NCBI GenBank assembly: GCA_035691865.1
Contig: DASSIM010000104.1
Location: forward strand, 3,358-67,357
Origin: Nitrosopolaris sp035691865
Lineage (GTDB): Archaea; Thermoproteota; Nitrososphaeria; Nitrososphaerales; Nitrososphaeraceae
Reading direction: 5' to 3'
DNA: 64,000 nucleotides
In this document: positions 17,070-26,089 of the stretch, piece by piece
Layout: the number at the start of each line of letters is the position of its first letter
How positions within the stretch are numbered: position 1 is the first letter of the stretch
Made by a program: the position numbers and the translations under genes
Notes under the pieces: generated by a model
Told to the model about the DNA's origin: nothing
The model's input: only the letters and a program-made list of their open reading frames with translations
The model's database searches: none

Positions 17070-17516
17070 TTGGTAGTAAACATAAGGAAAAAAAGGGAAT
17101 TGATTGCGCGAATACTCGATGTCGGTGTGAATAGAATAAGGTTTGAACCGGATAAACTTGATGATGTAGCAGATTCTATCACGCGAGAAACCATGCGCAC
17201 TCTGATAAAGAATGGAACTATATGGACAGTTAAGCCCCGAGGAACATCTAGAGCGCGCGCTGAAGCGAAGCGTGCCATCCGCAGAAAACATGGAGCGGGC
17301 ACTGGATCAAAGAAGGGCAAAAAGTCGGCAAGAACAGGTAAGAAACAGGTTTATGTAGTCAGGGTGAGAGCCATGAGACATCATCTAAAGGTATTAAAGG
17401 ATAGAAATGATATAACTCGAGAAGTTTATTGGGGAATTTATAAGAAAGTCAATGGCGGCCAGGTAAGGTCGCTGGCGCACCTGAGGGAACTAATAAAACA
17501 GTCCAAGATTCACTAG
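17070..17516 (+). CDS. rpl19e: 50S ribosomal protein L19e
   Basis: 148 residues beginning with TTG immediately after the L32e stop; AGAGGTGG about 12 bases upstream supports that start. Typical motifs are VGVNRIRFEP, the helical RARAEAKRAIRRK segment and HGAGTGSKKGKK. L19e spans the large-subunit surface and contacts 23S rRNA. It is cotranscribed with L32e. No anomalies. Confidence 0.95.
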   Translation: MVVNIRKKRELIARILDVGVNRIRFEPDKLDDVADSITRETMRTLIKNGTIWTVKPRGTSRARAEAKRAIRRKHGAGTGSKKGKKSARTGKKQVYVVRVRAMRHHLKVLKDRNDITREVYWGIYKKVNGGQVRSLAHLRELIKQSKIH

Positions 17517-18269
17517 GAAATGTAGGTTACAAGTCTAATGAACGATCGATGTAACGCATTCGCGGTACGCTACCCAATGGGTGAATATGAGACTATACTG
17601 GTCTAGTGATAAATGAGCCACAAATTTTCACAAGTAGAGCGTTAGCACTCACAATTGTTATTGATTGAATTGTTGGCCGTTCCAATTCCTATACCAATTT
17701 ATCCCGGCAGCCAACGTCAAGAAAATTCTGGTTCCCTATTTTTGTCCGCCCCTTAGAAGATCCGTAAGCAAAGCATTGACCTTAGACTACAACCAAATCG
17801 TATAGCTCAATCCGGAGTGCCAAATGTTTTTGAAATCTCTGCAATAAATCCAATTATAGGGACATTCTTAAGGAGTGGCTTAACAGCATCATGATTTCTC
17901 TTTTTTTAGAGGTTACAGATCCGCCATCCGATAATCGATAGTGGCAAATAGTGGACTATTCGTAGTAGTGGACGTTCGTTAATACGGTTAGAAAAGTATG
18001 AAAGATAACACTAGCGCTAATAGCCAGCTCCAACAATAGTAGAATCAGTTGGAGTTCCTTCACTTAAAAACAGTAATATAAATGTCAAGGAGGGAGTATT
18101 TTCTCCCTCGATATCATGTTTTAATAGCCCTATTTTGGTCTGATATTTTGCGAATACATCAATACTTGTTTGAAACTCTATTAATAATATTTTATGACCC
18201 AAAAAACCCGGCTGCTTATTTGCTTATCGCCACGACGATAACATCAGTTAAATCCATGGTCGTGATACT
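17517..18269. other. Long intergenic region, no gene recognised
   Basis: About 750 bases between convergent genes. Frames on either strand are short and not protein-like, and no tRNA was found. Confidence 0.5.
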
Positions 18270-18665
18270 TTACACTTGCAAGCTATCGAATGCATCCCTT
18301 AAACGTGGTACGGTTTCAAGATTCTTTATTTCGTTTGGATTTATCCATCTGTATTCGTCATGTTCCCAATTAATTCGGATTTGATCAGTATTTGAACTGA
18401 AAAGGAATGGATGAACAACCCATGTGATCTTGGGAACATCAGATTCAATTGCTTCCAAAGGCTCCCCGATGCGAAGGAGCGTCACCCTTTCGCTCGTCAA
18501 ACCAGTCTCTTCTGCAATTTCTATTAGAGCTCGTTCTACCGGCTCCTCCTGTTCTATATATCCACTTATCGCACCCCATTTTGTCTTCATAGTTTTAGCC
18601 TTCTGGCTGCGTCTGAGGATTAGAATTTTTTTGTTGTGTTCTAAAAAAACGGTCACGATATTCAC
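18270..18665 (-). CDS. Nudix hydrolase
   Basis: 131 residues. The Nudix box lies around SGYIEQEEPVERALIEIAEE with TGL after it. The metal-binding glutamates are kept, but the first Gly is Ser and the usual Arg is Ile. Nudix enzymes cleave nucleoside diphosphates linked to other groups; the substrate cannot be read from this sequence. WGAISGYIE is typical of one archaeal subgroup as I recall it. The gene stands alone, convergent with the ribosomal operon. Confidence 0.8.
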   Translation of the reverse strand: MNIVTVFLEHNKKILILRRSQKAKTMKTKWGAISGYIEQEEPVERALIEIAEETGLTSERVTLLRIGEPLEAIESDVPKITWVVHPFLFSSNTDQIRINWEHDEYRWINPNEIKNLETVPRLRDAFDSLQV

Positions 18666-18840
18666 CCTATTTTTCGGTTCTATATTTTCCCACCTTCATA
18701 GTGCTGAAGCCACAATAGTACTTTTATTTTATCTAGTATTTTGGGACTATGTTTTGGTTTCGTTCATCAGGCAATATTATTGTTAAAATCTATAATCTAA
18801 ATTTCTATAAATTTCTATATTTCAATTTATTTTCCAGATC

Positions 18841-19659
18841 TCAAACTCTCAGAATATCAAGCCCTGTGCTTCGTATTAGCTCCATTATTCTGGTTTTCTC
18901 ACCTCCAAGTCCTTTCCAGTCAACTATTACATGAGTAACTTTTTCTATGCTCTTTATAATCATCTGGTCTAGTATCTCTTTGTCAATCGACTCCAAGTTG
19001 TGTTTGGCGGCAATTGCAGCAAGACCATATTCTGATTCCAATAGCAATTTATTAAATTTGATAGGATAATGTGTTCCACCCAAACCGATTGCTACCTTTT
19101 CACAAGATCCTAGACCATTTTCAATTACTCTTAAAATAGACTCACACACAACCGAACTACTATTTCGATCGGTCCATTGGTTTGCCGTTGATCCAATCTC
19201 AATGAAAAGGACTGGTTTTTTTAATGAGGTTGGTCCATGATGGCTTGATTCGATGACGACATCATATCCTGGAATTAACGCCCTAAGGGTTACAATAGTC
19301 TTTAGATACTGTTTTTGCAAATATGGATAAGCTATACCCAGTTCTCTGGGATTTCCGCCATACAGATTATTACCAAAATTGCCTGTACAGTGACATGTTA
19401 AGCTGGGGATTCCTTTTAGCGACCTGTGCTGTGAAAGAAAGATAAATGCTATCGAATCAGGATAGATTTCATCTAGATCTTCAAGATAGAGCAAACTTCT
19501 TTTGGAAATATGGAGTCTGATACTTTGATGGAGCTTCGACTGAAGGAAATTTGTATTTATTTCTCGTGAAAAAGATCGGTTGTTTATCAAGTAACTTGCC
19601 ATTGTCATGCTTGCTACATCTTCATTCGAGGCAACAATGGTGTAATAGCGGCCCTCCAT
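18841..19659 (-). CDS. dtdA: D-aminoacyl-tRNA deacylase (DtdA/GEK1 type)
   Basis: 272 residues, normal length. The archaeal/plant DtdA signatures are present in order: FLSQHRS, GGNPRELGIAYP, ESSHHGPTS, FIEIGST with a following Trp, GLGGTHYP and DWKGLGG. The enzyme hydrolyses D-amino acids wrongly attached to tRNA, and the histidine-rich motifs bind zinc. The tail reads LIRSTGLDILRV. It is separated by about 250 bases from the rhodanese gene upstream and is probably transcribed alone. Confidence 0.93.
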   Translation of the reverse strand: MEGRYYTIVASNEDVASMTMASYLINNRSFSREINTNFLQSKLHQSIRLHISKRSLLYLEDLDEIYPDSIAFIFLSQHRSLKGIPSLTCHCTGNFGNNLYGGNPRELGIAYPYLQKQYLKTIVTLRALIPGYDVVIESSHHGPTSLKKPVLFIEIGSTANQWTDRNSSSVVCESILRVIENGLGSCEKVAIGLGGTHYPIKFNKLLLESEYGLAAIAAKHNLESIDKEILDQMIIKSIEKVTHVIVDWKGLGGEKTRIMELIRSTGLDILRV

Positions 19660-19906
19660 AATTATTTCAAAAATATAACCACCGATATTTAGGTAACCAT
19701 TATGAACGAAAGGTTGGTTTTATGTTCGCCCAGTGTACATAATACTTGCCCTTTGGAATTGATCCTTACTAAAATCAACTGGCTAATAAGCCACTTGGAG
19801 TCATGGATGTGACCAACATTACGTTCCTTATGTCATCGTCTGAAAAGCCATCAGAGGATAAGCTTCATTAGTAGAGTCAGTTAGTTAGGTGCTCGGAATA
19901 AAGTCT

Positions 19907-20773
19907 TCAATCCGCTGAGAGGTCCCAATAGTTTGCATCCTTGAATTCTTCTTTCTGTTTTCCCAGAGACTTCCACTCTCTGAATGATTTCGAATAAAGC
20001 CTTACATTTTCTATCCCAGCTAACTTGAGCGCATAATATGTTAAGCCCGATAGTGTTCCAACACTACCACAGTATGTAATAATCTCAGCATCAATAGGGA
20101 TTCCTCTATTTTCAATATACCGCTTTATCTCCTCTGGGCTACGCAATATGCTACCATTGGACCCAAGCATTGTGTATGGGATGTTTTTGGCTTTAGGAAT
20201 ATGTTCTGTCAGAAAGTTGAGCCGCTCTCTTGAATCTATAAGTATCTTGTTAGACTGTTCCCTAGCAGCCTCGACATAAGAAGCATCTGCAATAATGTTG
20301 TGATTTATAGTTAGCGAATGTTTTTTCGTTGGAAAAGAATTAATTTTCGTTTCCGTTTCTAGTCCTAAGCTTTTCCATTGACTGAATGTCATCTCGAGCA
20401 AGGCAGTATTTAGATGCCCTACGTATTGAAAAGACCAGGCCACTCGAGCTGCAAGTGCACCAAACGTATTATCATAGATCACAACCGGCATTCTATCCGA
20501 TATCCCCAAATTTTGTAAAATATCCCGGATCGTAGTAGGGGTGTCTTTTCCTAGCAAATGTGCAAGCGGGAGTGAAACGGCAGTAGGAATGTGTTCTTGT
20601 TGGTATTCTTCACTTTTACGGACATCCACTACACGTACTCCCTCTTTTCTGATTAACATGCGTAATGTCTCTACATCGCAGATTATCGGAAGTTGAAAAT
20701 TGTAATTCTCATTAATCTCAACGATGTCTTCCTTCGTATCGGTTTCTGATCTGGATGAGTTTTCTATTGTCAT
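19907..20773 (-). CDS. Two-domain rhodanese in the siroheme reductase operon
   Basis: 288 residues with two rhodanese domains (about 32-138 and 160-275). The second has the active-site Cys235 in the loop CGSVGT; the first has Asp101 (YDNTFG) in that place and is likely inactive. It starts six bases after the end of the nitrite/sulfite reductase gene, so the two are co-expressed. The pairing suggests sulfur transfer linked to sulfite reduction, but this is inference. The CGSVGT loop differs from the CRIGER loop of the other rhodanese at 11345, implying a different acceptor. Confidence 0.85.
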   Translation of the reverse strand: MTIENSSRSETDTKEDIVEINENYNFQLPIICDVETLRMLIRKEGVRVVDVRKSEEYQQEHIPTAVSLPLAHLLGKDTPTTIRDILQNLGISDRMPVVIYDNTFGALAARVAWSFQYVGHLNTALLEMTFSQWKSLGLETETKINSFPTKKHSLTINHNIIADASYVEAAREQSNKILIDSRERLNFLTEHIPKAKNIPYTMLGSNGSILRSPEEIKRYIENRGIPIDAEIITYCGSVGTLSGLTYYALKLAGIENVRLYSKSFREWKSLGKQKEEFKDANYWDLSAD

Positions 20774-20779
20774 GATAAT

Positions 20780-22618
20780 TTATGCTGCACATTCTCCTCT
20801 GGCAGTCTTCGCTGAGAATCTAGCATCATTACCATAATCACTATACACTTCAGGGTCTTCTTCGACTGGAGGTAATTGCATAACTGGGGTGAGTGATGCT
20901 TTCATATTTTCAATATTCCTTATGTTACCCGTTCCTTCGCCTCTCACAATCTTATTGATCCACTCACTCAATGTTTCGGAGTCAGACCGTTCTTGTTTGT
21001 ATATTTCGATTATCTTGCGAATTGTATCTATAACGCGCTTGGCAGGTACTCGCATGATTGCCTTACCCAACTCACTTTGTTCTCCTGCGCTTCCGCCAAA
21101 TAGCATTGTATAAGTAGGAGCCATAGTGGGTCCAATTCTTGATGCACCTCCAAAGAATCCGATTGTTGCGATCTCGTGTTGCCCGCAAGAATTTGGACAG
21201 CCGCTGATCTTTATGGTAGAATCCCTCAGGCTATCATCAGTATCAAGTCCTAATTCCAAAAACTTGTACTCGACTTCTTTTGCCAGCCTGTGGGAATTTG
21301 TAATTGCTAAATTACAAGAGGTAGTCCCAGAACAGCCAACTGCAGACGCGATTGTTAATGCTCCGGGATTTGCCAAGCCAATAGAACATAGTCTACTGTA
21401 AAAGTCGGGCAAGTCAACAGCCTGGATATACCGGATTGCGAGGTTCTGCTGCGGCGTGTTCCTAGCAGTTCCTTCTGCAGAGAATTCACGGATAGCTCCT
21501 GCTAATATTCGCAATTGGTTGGCTGTAATATCGCCTGCTGCTAAGGTTACGAATGCTGTGAAATATCCTTCCTGCTTTTGGGGAACCACGTTACTATGTA
21601 ACCATCTTTCATATGCGGGACGTTCCAGAGTGACTCGTTCATTTAGCATAGGCAGCTTGACCATCTTGGCATTTACTGCTTTAGGAAGGCGCCTCGTTTC
21701 CTCTTCAGCATTAACGTCAAAAAGTTTCGATGTATAACTCGCGGTAGTCATTTCCACTATCGAGCGTTCTTTGAGAACCAGCTTTTGGAATTTAGCCCAC
21801 CCCATTTCTTGAACGAGATAGCGCATCCTGTTTCTTGCCATGTTTTCGCGGTTGCCATGTCTATCAAAAAGTCTGATAGTTGCCATGCATGTAGGAAGGA
21901 GTCTGCTTTCTGGTGTAAAGTCTTCTAATAGGTGGCCTATAAATGACGCAGCACCCAAACCTCCACCGAGGTATATTTTGAATCCACGCTCCCCATTCTT
22001 GATTTCTGGTATCAAACCAATATCCGCAATTCGTGCTAACCCATGGTTGTCGCAGCACCCAAAATTAATCTTGAACTTACGTGGAAGATTCTGACACATT
22101 GGATTTCTCATAAAGAAACGTGCAATAGCTTTGGAATAGGGAGTGGCGTCATATATCTCGTCTGTACAGACACCTGCGAAGTGGCTGCACATTACATTTC
22201 TGACTGTATTCCCACAGGCTTCTCTTGTTGTCAGACCTGCCTCAACAAGTCCCATCATCACCTCACTAACATCTTCCAGTTGTACCCAATGTAGTTGAAT
22301 ATTCTGGCGAGTAGAAACATGAGCCGAACCAATCGAGAATGCCTCGGATAAACTTGCAATCTTTTCAAGCTGTTCGGGGTTGACTTCACCACTAGGAACT
22401 TTGATCCTAATCATGCTATAATTCATCTGCAGTCTGGACCCATATGCACCATGCTGCAATCTAAAACGACGAAAATCGTCATCAGAAAGCTTTTTTTGTC
22501 TGAAATGTTTAACATTTTGAGCGAACAATTCAGATTCCTCTTCCCGACCCCACTTTGGATTTGGTTTTTGGCGAGAAACGCCCTTTTGTATAGGGCTAGT
22601 ATTGCCTGTCGTCTTCAC
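20780..22618 (-). CDS. Siroheme- and [4Fe-4S]-dependent nitrite/sulfite reductase, ferredoxin type
   Basis: 612 residues with the duplicated ferredoxin-like and siroheme-binding halves of this family. Cluster ligands are Cys429, Cys435, Cys474 and Cys478 (GCSGTTSC and GCPNSCGQ). The siroheme region TREACGNTVRNVMC is at about 131-144. The family catalyses six-electron reduction of nitrite to ammonia or sulfite to sulfide. Sequence alone does not separate these; the adjacent rhodanese and absence of nitrate transport or reductase genes here favour sulfite. A TATA box at 22645-22655 suggests a near-leaderless mRNA. Confidence 0.9.
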   Translation of the reverse strand: MKTTGNTSPIQKGVSRQKPNPKWGREEESELFAQNVKHFRQKKLSDDDFRRFRLQHGAYGSRLQMNYSMIRIKVPSGEVNPEQLEKIASLSEAFSIGSAHVSTRQNIQLHWVQLEDVSEVMMGLVEAGLTTREACGNTVRNVMCSHFAGVCTDEIYDATPYSKAIARFFMRNPMCQNLPRKFKINFGCCDNHGLARIADIGLIPEIKNGERGFKIYLGGGLGAASFIGHLLEDFTPESRLLPTCMATIRLFDRHGNRENMARNRMRYLVQEMGWAKFQKLVLKERSIVEMTTASYTSKLFDVNAEEETRRLPKAVNAKMVKLPMLNERVTLERPAYERWLHSNVVPQKQEGYFTAFVTLAAGDITANQLRILAGAIREFSAEGTARNTPQQNLAIRYIQAVDLPDFYSRLCSIGLANPGALTIASAVGCSGTTSCNLAITNSHRLAKEVEYKFLELGLDTDDSLRDSTIKISGCPNSCGQHEIATIGFFGGASRIGPTMAPTYTMLFGGSAGEQSELGKAIMRVPAKRVIDTIRKIIEIYKQERSDSETLSEWINKIVRGEGTGNIRNIENMKASLTPVMQLPPVEEDPEVYSDYGNDARFSAKTARGECAA

Positions 22619-22644
22619 GTTGTAATCAGATATATCAAACCATA

Positions 22645-22655
22645 TATTTTTTGTG
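22645..22655 (-). promoter_or_regulatory. TATA box of the reductase-rhodanese operon
   Basis: Minus-strand AAAATATATGG about 27-35 bases before the ATG at 22618. Confidence 0.5.
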
Positions 22656-22810
22656 GAAACGATGTATATTGGTATTAATAACTTGAATTAGCGGCAAAAA
22701 AATACTGCTAACATTATTTAATTAATATTATCTGGGCGAAGTGTCAACCTTCCAATAAATGGATTTCCAAGCGGTCTTTTGGGAAGGCGGACTAGGATTG
22801 TTTGAGTATA

Positions 22811-23341
22811 TTAACTCAGTTCTCTAACTCTCTTGCCTTTTGCTGTGGGAACGATTTTTAGTTTTGCACTTCTAAACTCCTTTTCAAACTGCTTGCCTCT
22901 GAACATTCTGTCTAAAAATATTGATAAAGCCGCTACTTCAGAGTGTGGCTGATTTCCTATTGCAATATTATAATCCGCAAGATCATACATTTCCCTCGGA
23001 ACCTTTTCGGCACCGATAACTGCCAGAATTGTATTTTCTTGTCTTAGATTACTTATCGCGTTATCTATGTGTATGCCATACATTGTTAAATGGACCACTT
23101 TTCCACCTTCCTTCTTCCAAGCCTTTATCACCTCCTTCCATTCTCCCACAATTTCAACCTTGAAATCAGATCTTCCGCCCCATCTTCTACCGACATCCTC
23201 TATTGTTTGTTTTAAAGAATCGTCTACTTCGCTCATGTAGATTTTATCACTGCCAAATGCTCTCGAGACTAGTGCTGCATGGGTAGTCAATCGATCGTCC
23301 CGGACTAACCTATGCCCGATTCTTAGAACTGATACTTTCAG
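22811..23341 (-). CDS. trm56: tRNA (cytidine(56)-2'-O)-methyltransferase, CTG start
   Basis: 176 residues. Trm56 methylates C56 in the T-loop of archaeal tRNAs using SAM and has a SPOUT fold with the C-terminal knot around IGNQPHSEVAALSIFLD. The conserved N-terminus VLRIGHRLVRDDR precedes the first internal TTG start. Keeping it requires a start further upstream, and the only suitable codon is CTG at 23341-23339 (MKVSVLRIGH). That CTG overlaps the hflX stop as CTGA, and GAAGTGAG lies 8-10 bases upstream as a Shine-Dalgarno sequence. It is the last gene of the PhoU-like/mbf1/hflX cluster. Confidence 0.9.
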   Translation of the reverse strand: MKVSVLRIGHRLVRDDRLTTHAALVSRAFGSDKIYMSEVDDSLKQTIEDVGRRWGGRSDFKVEIVGEWKEVIKAWKKEGGKVVHLTMYGIHIDNAISNLRQENTILAVIGAEKVPREMYDLADYNIAIGNQPHSEVAALSIFLDRMFRGKQFEKEFRSAKLKIVPTAKGKRVRELS

Positions 23342-24447
23342 TACGTACTCACTTCGCCGATTATTGGCTTTGGATCGCCCACAACTAGCAATGTCATCAG
23401 GTCCTTTAACTTATCGATGTTGTACCCTGTTCTTGCGGATATAGGTATTACGTGTTGTTTTGAATGTGGTAGTCCGAGCCGAGCCGATTTGTCTTCTATA
23501 TCTTCAACACCAGTCAAATCCGCCTTGTTTAGTACATAGACAACTTTAGTCATTGGTACTCCTAGCTCATACATTGCACTGATACAGCTCTTCAATTTTT
23601 TTTGAATTTCTTCTGCCGATTCGCTTATATCGAGCACAAGCAACACCACGGTGGAATAAGACAACTCTTGGAGAGTAGATTTGAATGCGTCCACCATATA
23701 AGCAGGAAGCCTACTTATAAAGCCTACGGTATCTGATATCAAAAGTTTTATTCCTATAGATTGTACTAGTCGAGTGAACGTCGATAATGTAGTGAACATT
23801 CCCTGTCCTGTAATTTTTGATTCTCCTGTCAAAGAATTGAACAACGTTGTTTTTCCTGCTGCGGTATAACCGGCGATTGACACAGTTGGCAGACCTGCTT
23901 TCGAACGCTGAACCCTATGAAGATTTCTTCTCACTTCTTCCTTTTGCAATTTTTTATTTAGAACTGTTGCGCGTTTTTTTATATCAAGGACATATACGTC
24001 AGCATCGTATTTACCCATACCAAAAAATCCTGGTTGCTCACCTGCTCTTGCGAGTCTGACTTTCTCCCGTGCTCGAATCATATCATATCGGAGCTGTGCC
24101 AGCTTAATCTGAATTCGAGATTCTGCAGTATTTGCTCTTCGGTCAAAAATCTTTAAGATTAGGCCTTCCCTGTCGATTATTTCAACTTGGCACATGCTTG
24201 CCAAATTATATTGTTGACTAGGTTTTAAAACCTCATCAAAGATGAGTACTTCCGGCCTCTCCTTCTCAACAAGTTGCTTTACTTCTTGTGCTTTGCCTCC
24301 ACCAATGCCAAATCTTGATCTTGTGATATGATGTTGATTAATTACTTTCTCGATAGAATAACCTGCAGCATCTGCCAAAGAAATTGCTTCTTTTGCCGCA
24401 TCCTCGAATGGGTATGTTATCAGGATGGCTTTGTGTAAGTTTGACAT
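23338..24447 (-). CDS. hflX: GTPase HflX
   Basis: 369 residues. An N-terminal HflX domain with FGIGGGKAQEV and a helical coiled segment (EKVRLARAGEQPGF) is followed by the GTPase domain with G1 GYTAAGKTT, G3 DTVGF and G4 NKAD. HflX proteins bind the large ribosomal subunit and act on stalled or stressed ribosomes. It starts two bases after mbf1 and overlaps trm56, so all three are translationally linked, a grouping of translation factors. No missing residues. Confidence 0.93.
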   Translation of the reverse strand: MSNLHKAILITYPFEDAAKEAISLADAAGYSIEKVINQHHITRSRFGIGGGKAQEVKQLVEKERPEVLIFDEVLKPSQQYNLASMCQVEIIDREGLILKIFDRRANTAESRIQIKLAQLRYDMIRAREKVRLARAGEQPGFFGMGKYDADVYVLDIKKRATVLNKKLQKEEVRRNLHRVQRSKAGLPTVSIAGYTAAGKTTLFNSLTGESKITGQGMFTTLSTFTRLVQSIGIKLLISDTVGFISRLPAYMVDAFKSTLQELSYSTVVLLVLDISESAEEIQKKLKSCISAMYELGVPMTKVVYVLNKADLTGVEDIEDKSARLGLPHSKQHVIPISARTGYNIDKLKDLMTLLVVGDPKPIIGEVSTY

Positions 24448-24449
24448 TT

Positions 24450-24881
24450 CTAATCCTCTAAAGCGCCTACGTACAACTGGACTCCTAAGAATCGTTGCAA
24501 TTTTTTAGCAAATAATTCATCGGGTTTCAATGCTCCGGTTTCAAACTTTTTCAGTAGGTTTGCCTTTTCATTCATCTGCGATCCAAGCTGCTCATGTGTC
24601 AATCCCTTTTTCATCCTCGCTTCTCTAATCAATTTTGCAAATTCAGGATTCAGAATAGTGTTGTCTAGCATTTCAATTTTTCTTGAAGGGCTTGTGCTTT
24701 TGTTAGAAGGTGTAGTTCTAGCTGCAGGTTGGGATGAAGCTTTTGGTTTAGTTTTAGAAATTGACATGGGTTTACCACGTTTTGAGCACGCCCTACAAAC
24801 ATTAAGTGTTATCCCGTCGATTAATACAGACTTTTTTTCATCAATTATTTTGCGTCCGCATAATTCGCAAAATGAGGACAT
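24450..24881 (-). CDS. mbf1: Multiprotein bridging factor 1 (MBF1) homologue
   Basis: 143 residues. An N-terminal zinc ribbon uses Cys5, Cys8, Cys29 and Cys32. A Ser/Lys/Pro-rich linker (about 45-70) joins a Cro/XRE-type helix-turn-helix (about 78-135) containing REARMKKGLTHEQLG. In archaea MBF1 associates with translating ribosomes as well as being a transcription-factor-like protein. Its position directly before hflX and trm56 supports a translation role. Confidence 0.9.
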   Translation of the reverse strand: MSSFCELCGRKIIDEKKSVLIDGITLNVCRACSKRGKPMSISKTKPKASSQPAARTTPSNKSTSPSRKIEMLDNTILNPEFAKLIREARMKKGLTHEQLGSQMNEKANLLKKFETGALKPDELFAKKLQRFLGVQLYVGALED

Positions 24882-24906
24882 TAAGATCTGTTAGGCTAAA
24901 GCAAAT

Positions 24907-25977
24907 TTAGGCTTTTCTCAACTTTTGTTGCACGGTCATGTTTAGAACGATTTCTGCGATATCGCTGGCATACTCCGCTACTCGCCTAATATTTTCAGTT
25001 ATAATCTTGATCCGGTATATTTCGTTGATATCTCTTAGTTTGCTTGCGACGCGTATAATCCCTTTTTCAAGATCGTCTATACCGCGAGATCTTTCTATTG
25101 CTAGATCGGCAGAATCATAATCTCGCTTAAATATTGATAGACACGCCTCATCCAACACTTCTAGCGCAAAATTGCTCATTTCAGCAATCTTTTCTATGAT
25201 ATCTTTATTGAGTGGCCTCTCCATTTCGATTATATCTTTAGCTATTAGCGTCGCATGGTCAGCAATTCTCTCCGTGGATTTTGATATCAATCTGTATCCT
25301 AGGCAGTTACGAGAATCGTCTAACCCAATTTCCTTGAGCAAATGCTCATTTTTTATTGCAATGTTGAGTTGTCTTACAATATAGAAACTGAAACGATCCA
25401 CTTCATCATCAGATTTTAAAATTTCCTTAGCCAGTTCGATATTGTTCTCTCTTAAAGACAGTATTGCATCACGATGCATAGATTTTGCAATCAAAAGCAT
25501 TCTTTTGAACGCCGCGTCTACGGATAGCTCGAGCAAATTAATCAAGACTTGCAGTGTAATGCTCGTTGCTGAATCAGCTATGATCTCCGTGCCCATTAGA
25601 ACACGCCTTACAACGTCCTTCATAACTTCGCGCTGCTCGCTAGATAACCTTCCTCCATCTTTCTGGGAGATATTGATAATATTAAAACCGAGAAAGTATA
25701 GAGAAATTAGCTTACGAGCAAGAAAGTATGGGCTGTTATCCTTTGTAACTTCTATTGTTGCCTCTCTTTGTTCTTTAGATATTCTCCTTGATATTGGAGC
25801 TATTTGTAAAATAGAATGTCCCTGCCTTGCAATTACAACTAGGTCACCCTGTTTCAATTTCAGATCTTGGATCCATTTTTTGGGTAATGATACAATATAA
25901 GACGAGCCCCCTGTAAATTGTATCTTCCTCGTTTCTTCATTTTGATTTCCTAATTCATTGCCTTCATTACGATCCAT
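24907..25977 (-). CDS. PhoU-domain protein with AbrB-like N-terminus
   Basis: 356 residues from ATG 25977. Residues about 15-60 form a SpoVT/AbrB-like swapped-hairpin DNA-binding domain (GGSSYIVSLPKKWI). The rest is two helical PhoU-like repeats with ERIADHA and RRVAEYASDIAE metal-binding patterns. Such proteins are thought to regulate phosphate uptake or related transport in archaea; no pst genes are nearby. ATATATAAA at 25999-26009 sits about 28 bases upstream of this ATG; the longer frame to 26043 would read through that box. The gene ends 25 bases before mbf1 and may be cotranscribed. Confidence 0.88.
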   Translation of the reverse strand: MDRNEGNELGNQNEETRKIQFTGGSSYIVSLPKKWIQDLKLKQGDLVVIARQGHSILQIAPISRRISKEQREATIEVTKDNSPYFLARKLISLYFLGFNIINISQKDGGRLSSEQREVMKDVVRRVLMGTEIIADSATSITLQVLINLLELSVDAAFKRMLLIAKSMHRDAILSLRENNIELAKEILKSDDEVDRFSFYIVRQLNIAIKNEHLLKEIGLDDSRNCLGYRLISKSTERIADHATLIAKDIIEMERPLNKDIIEKIAEMSNFALEVLDEACLSIFKRDYDSADLAIERSRGIDDLEKGIIRVASKLRDINEIYRIKIITENIRRVAEYASDIAEIVLNMTVQQKLRKA

Positions 25978-25998
25978 TGTTGTAGTATCCACTCTGGT

Positions 25999-26009
25999 TT
26001 TTATATATT
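25999..26009 (-). promoter_or_regulatory. TATA box of the PhoU-like gene
   Basis: Minus-strand ATATATAAAAA-type sequence about 25-30 bases before ATG 25977, which decides the start of the gene. Confidence 0.55.
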
Positions 26010-26089
26010 TGTAACCTTCTACTATATAGATTCCAGTTGGCATCGTAATGAGTAAAATTAATGTACTGTTCTCAAATGACTAACACCGT

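Noticed and set aside
21126..22294. Several plus-strand frames of 64-93 codons
   Set aside because: All lie opposite the siroheme reductase, whose cysteine ligands and length are complete.
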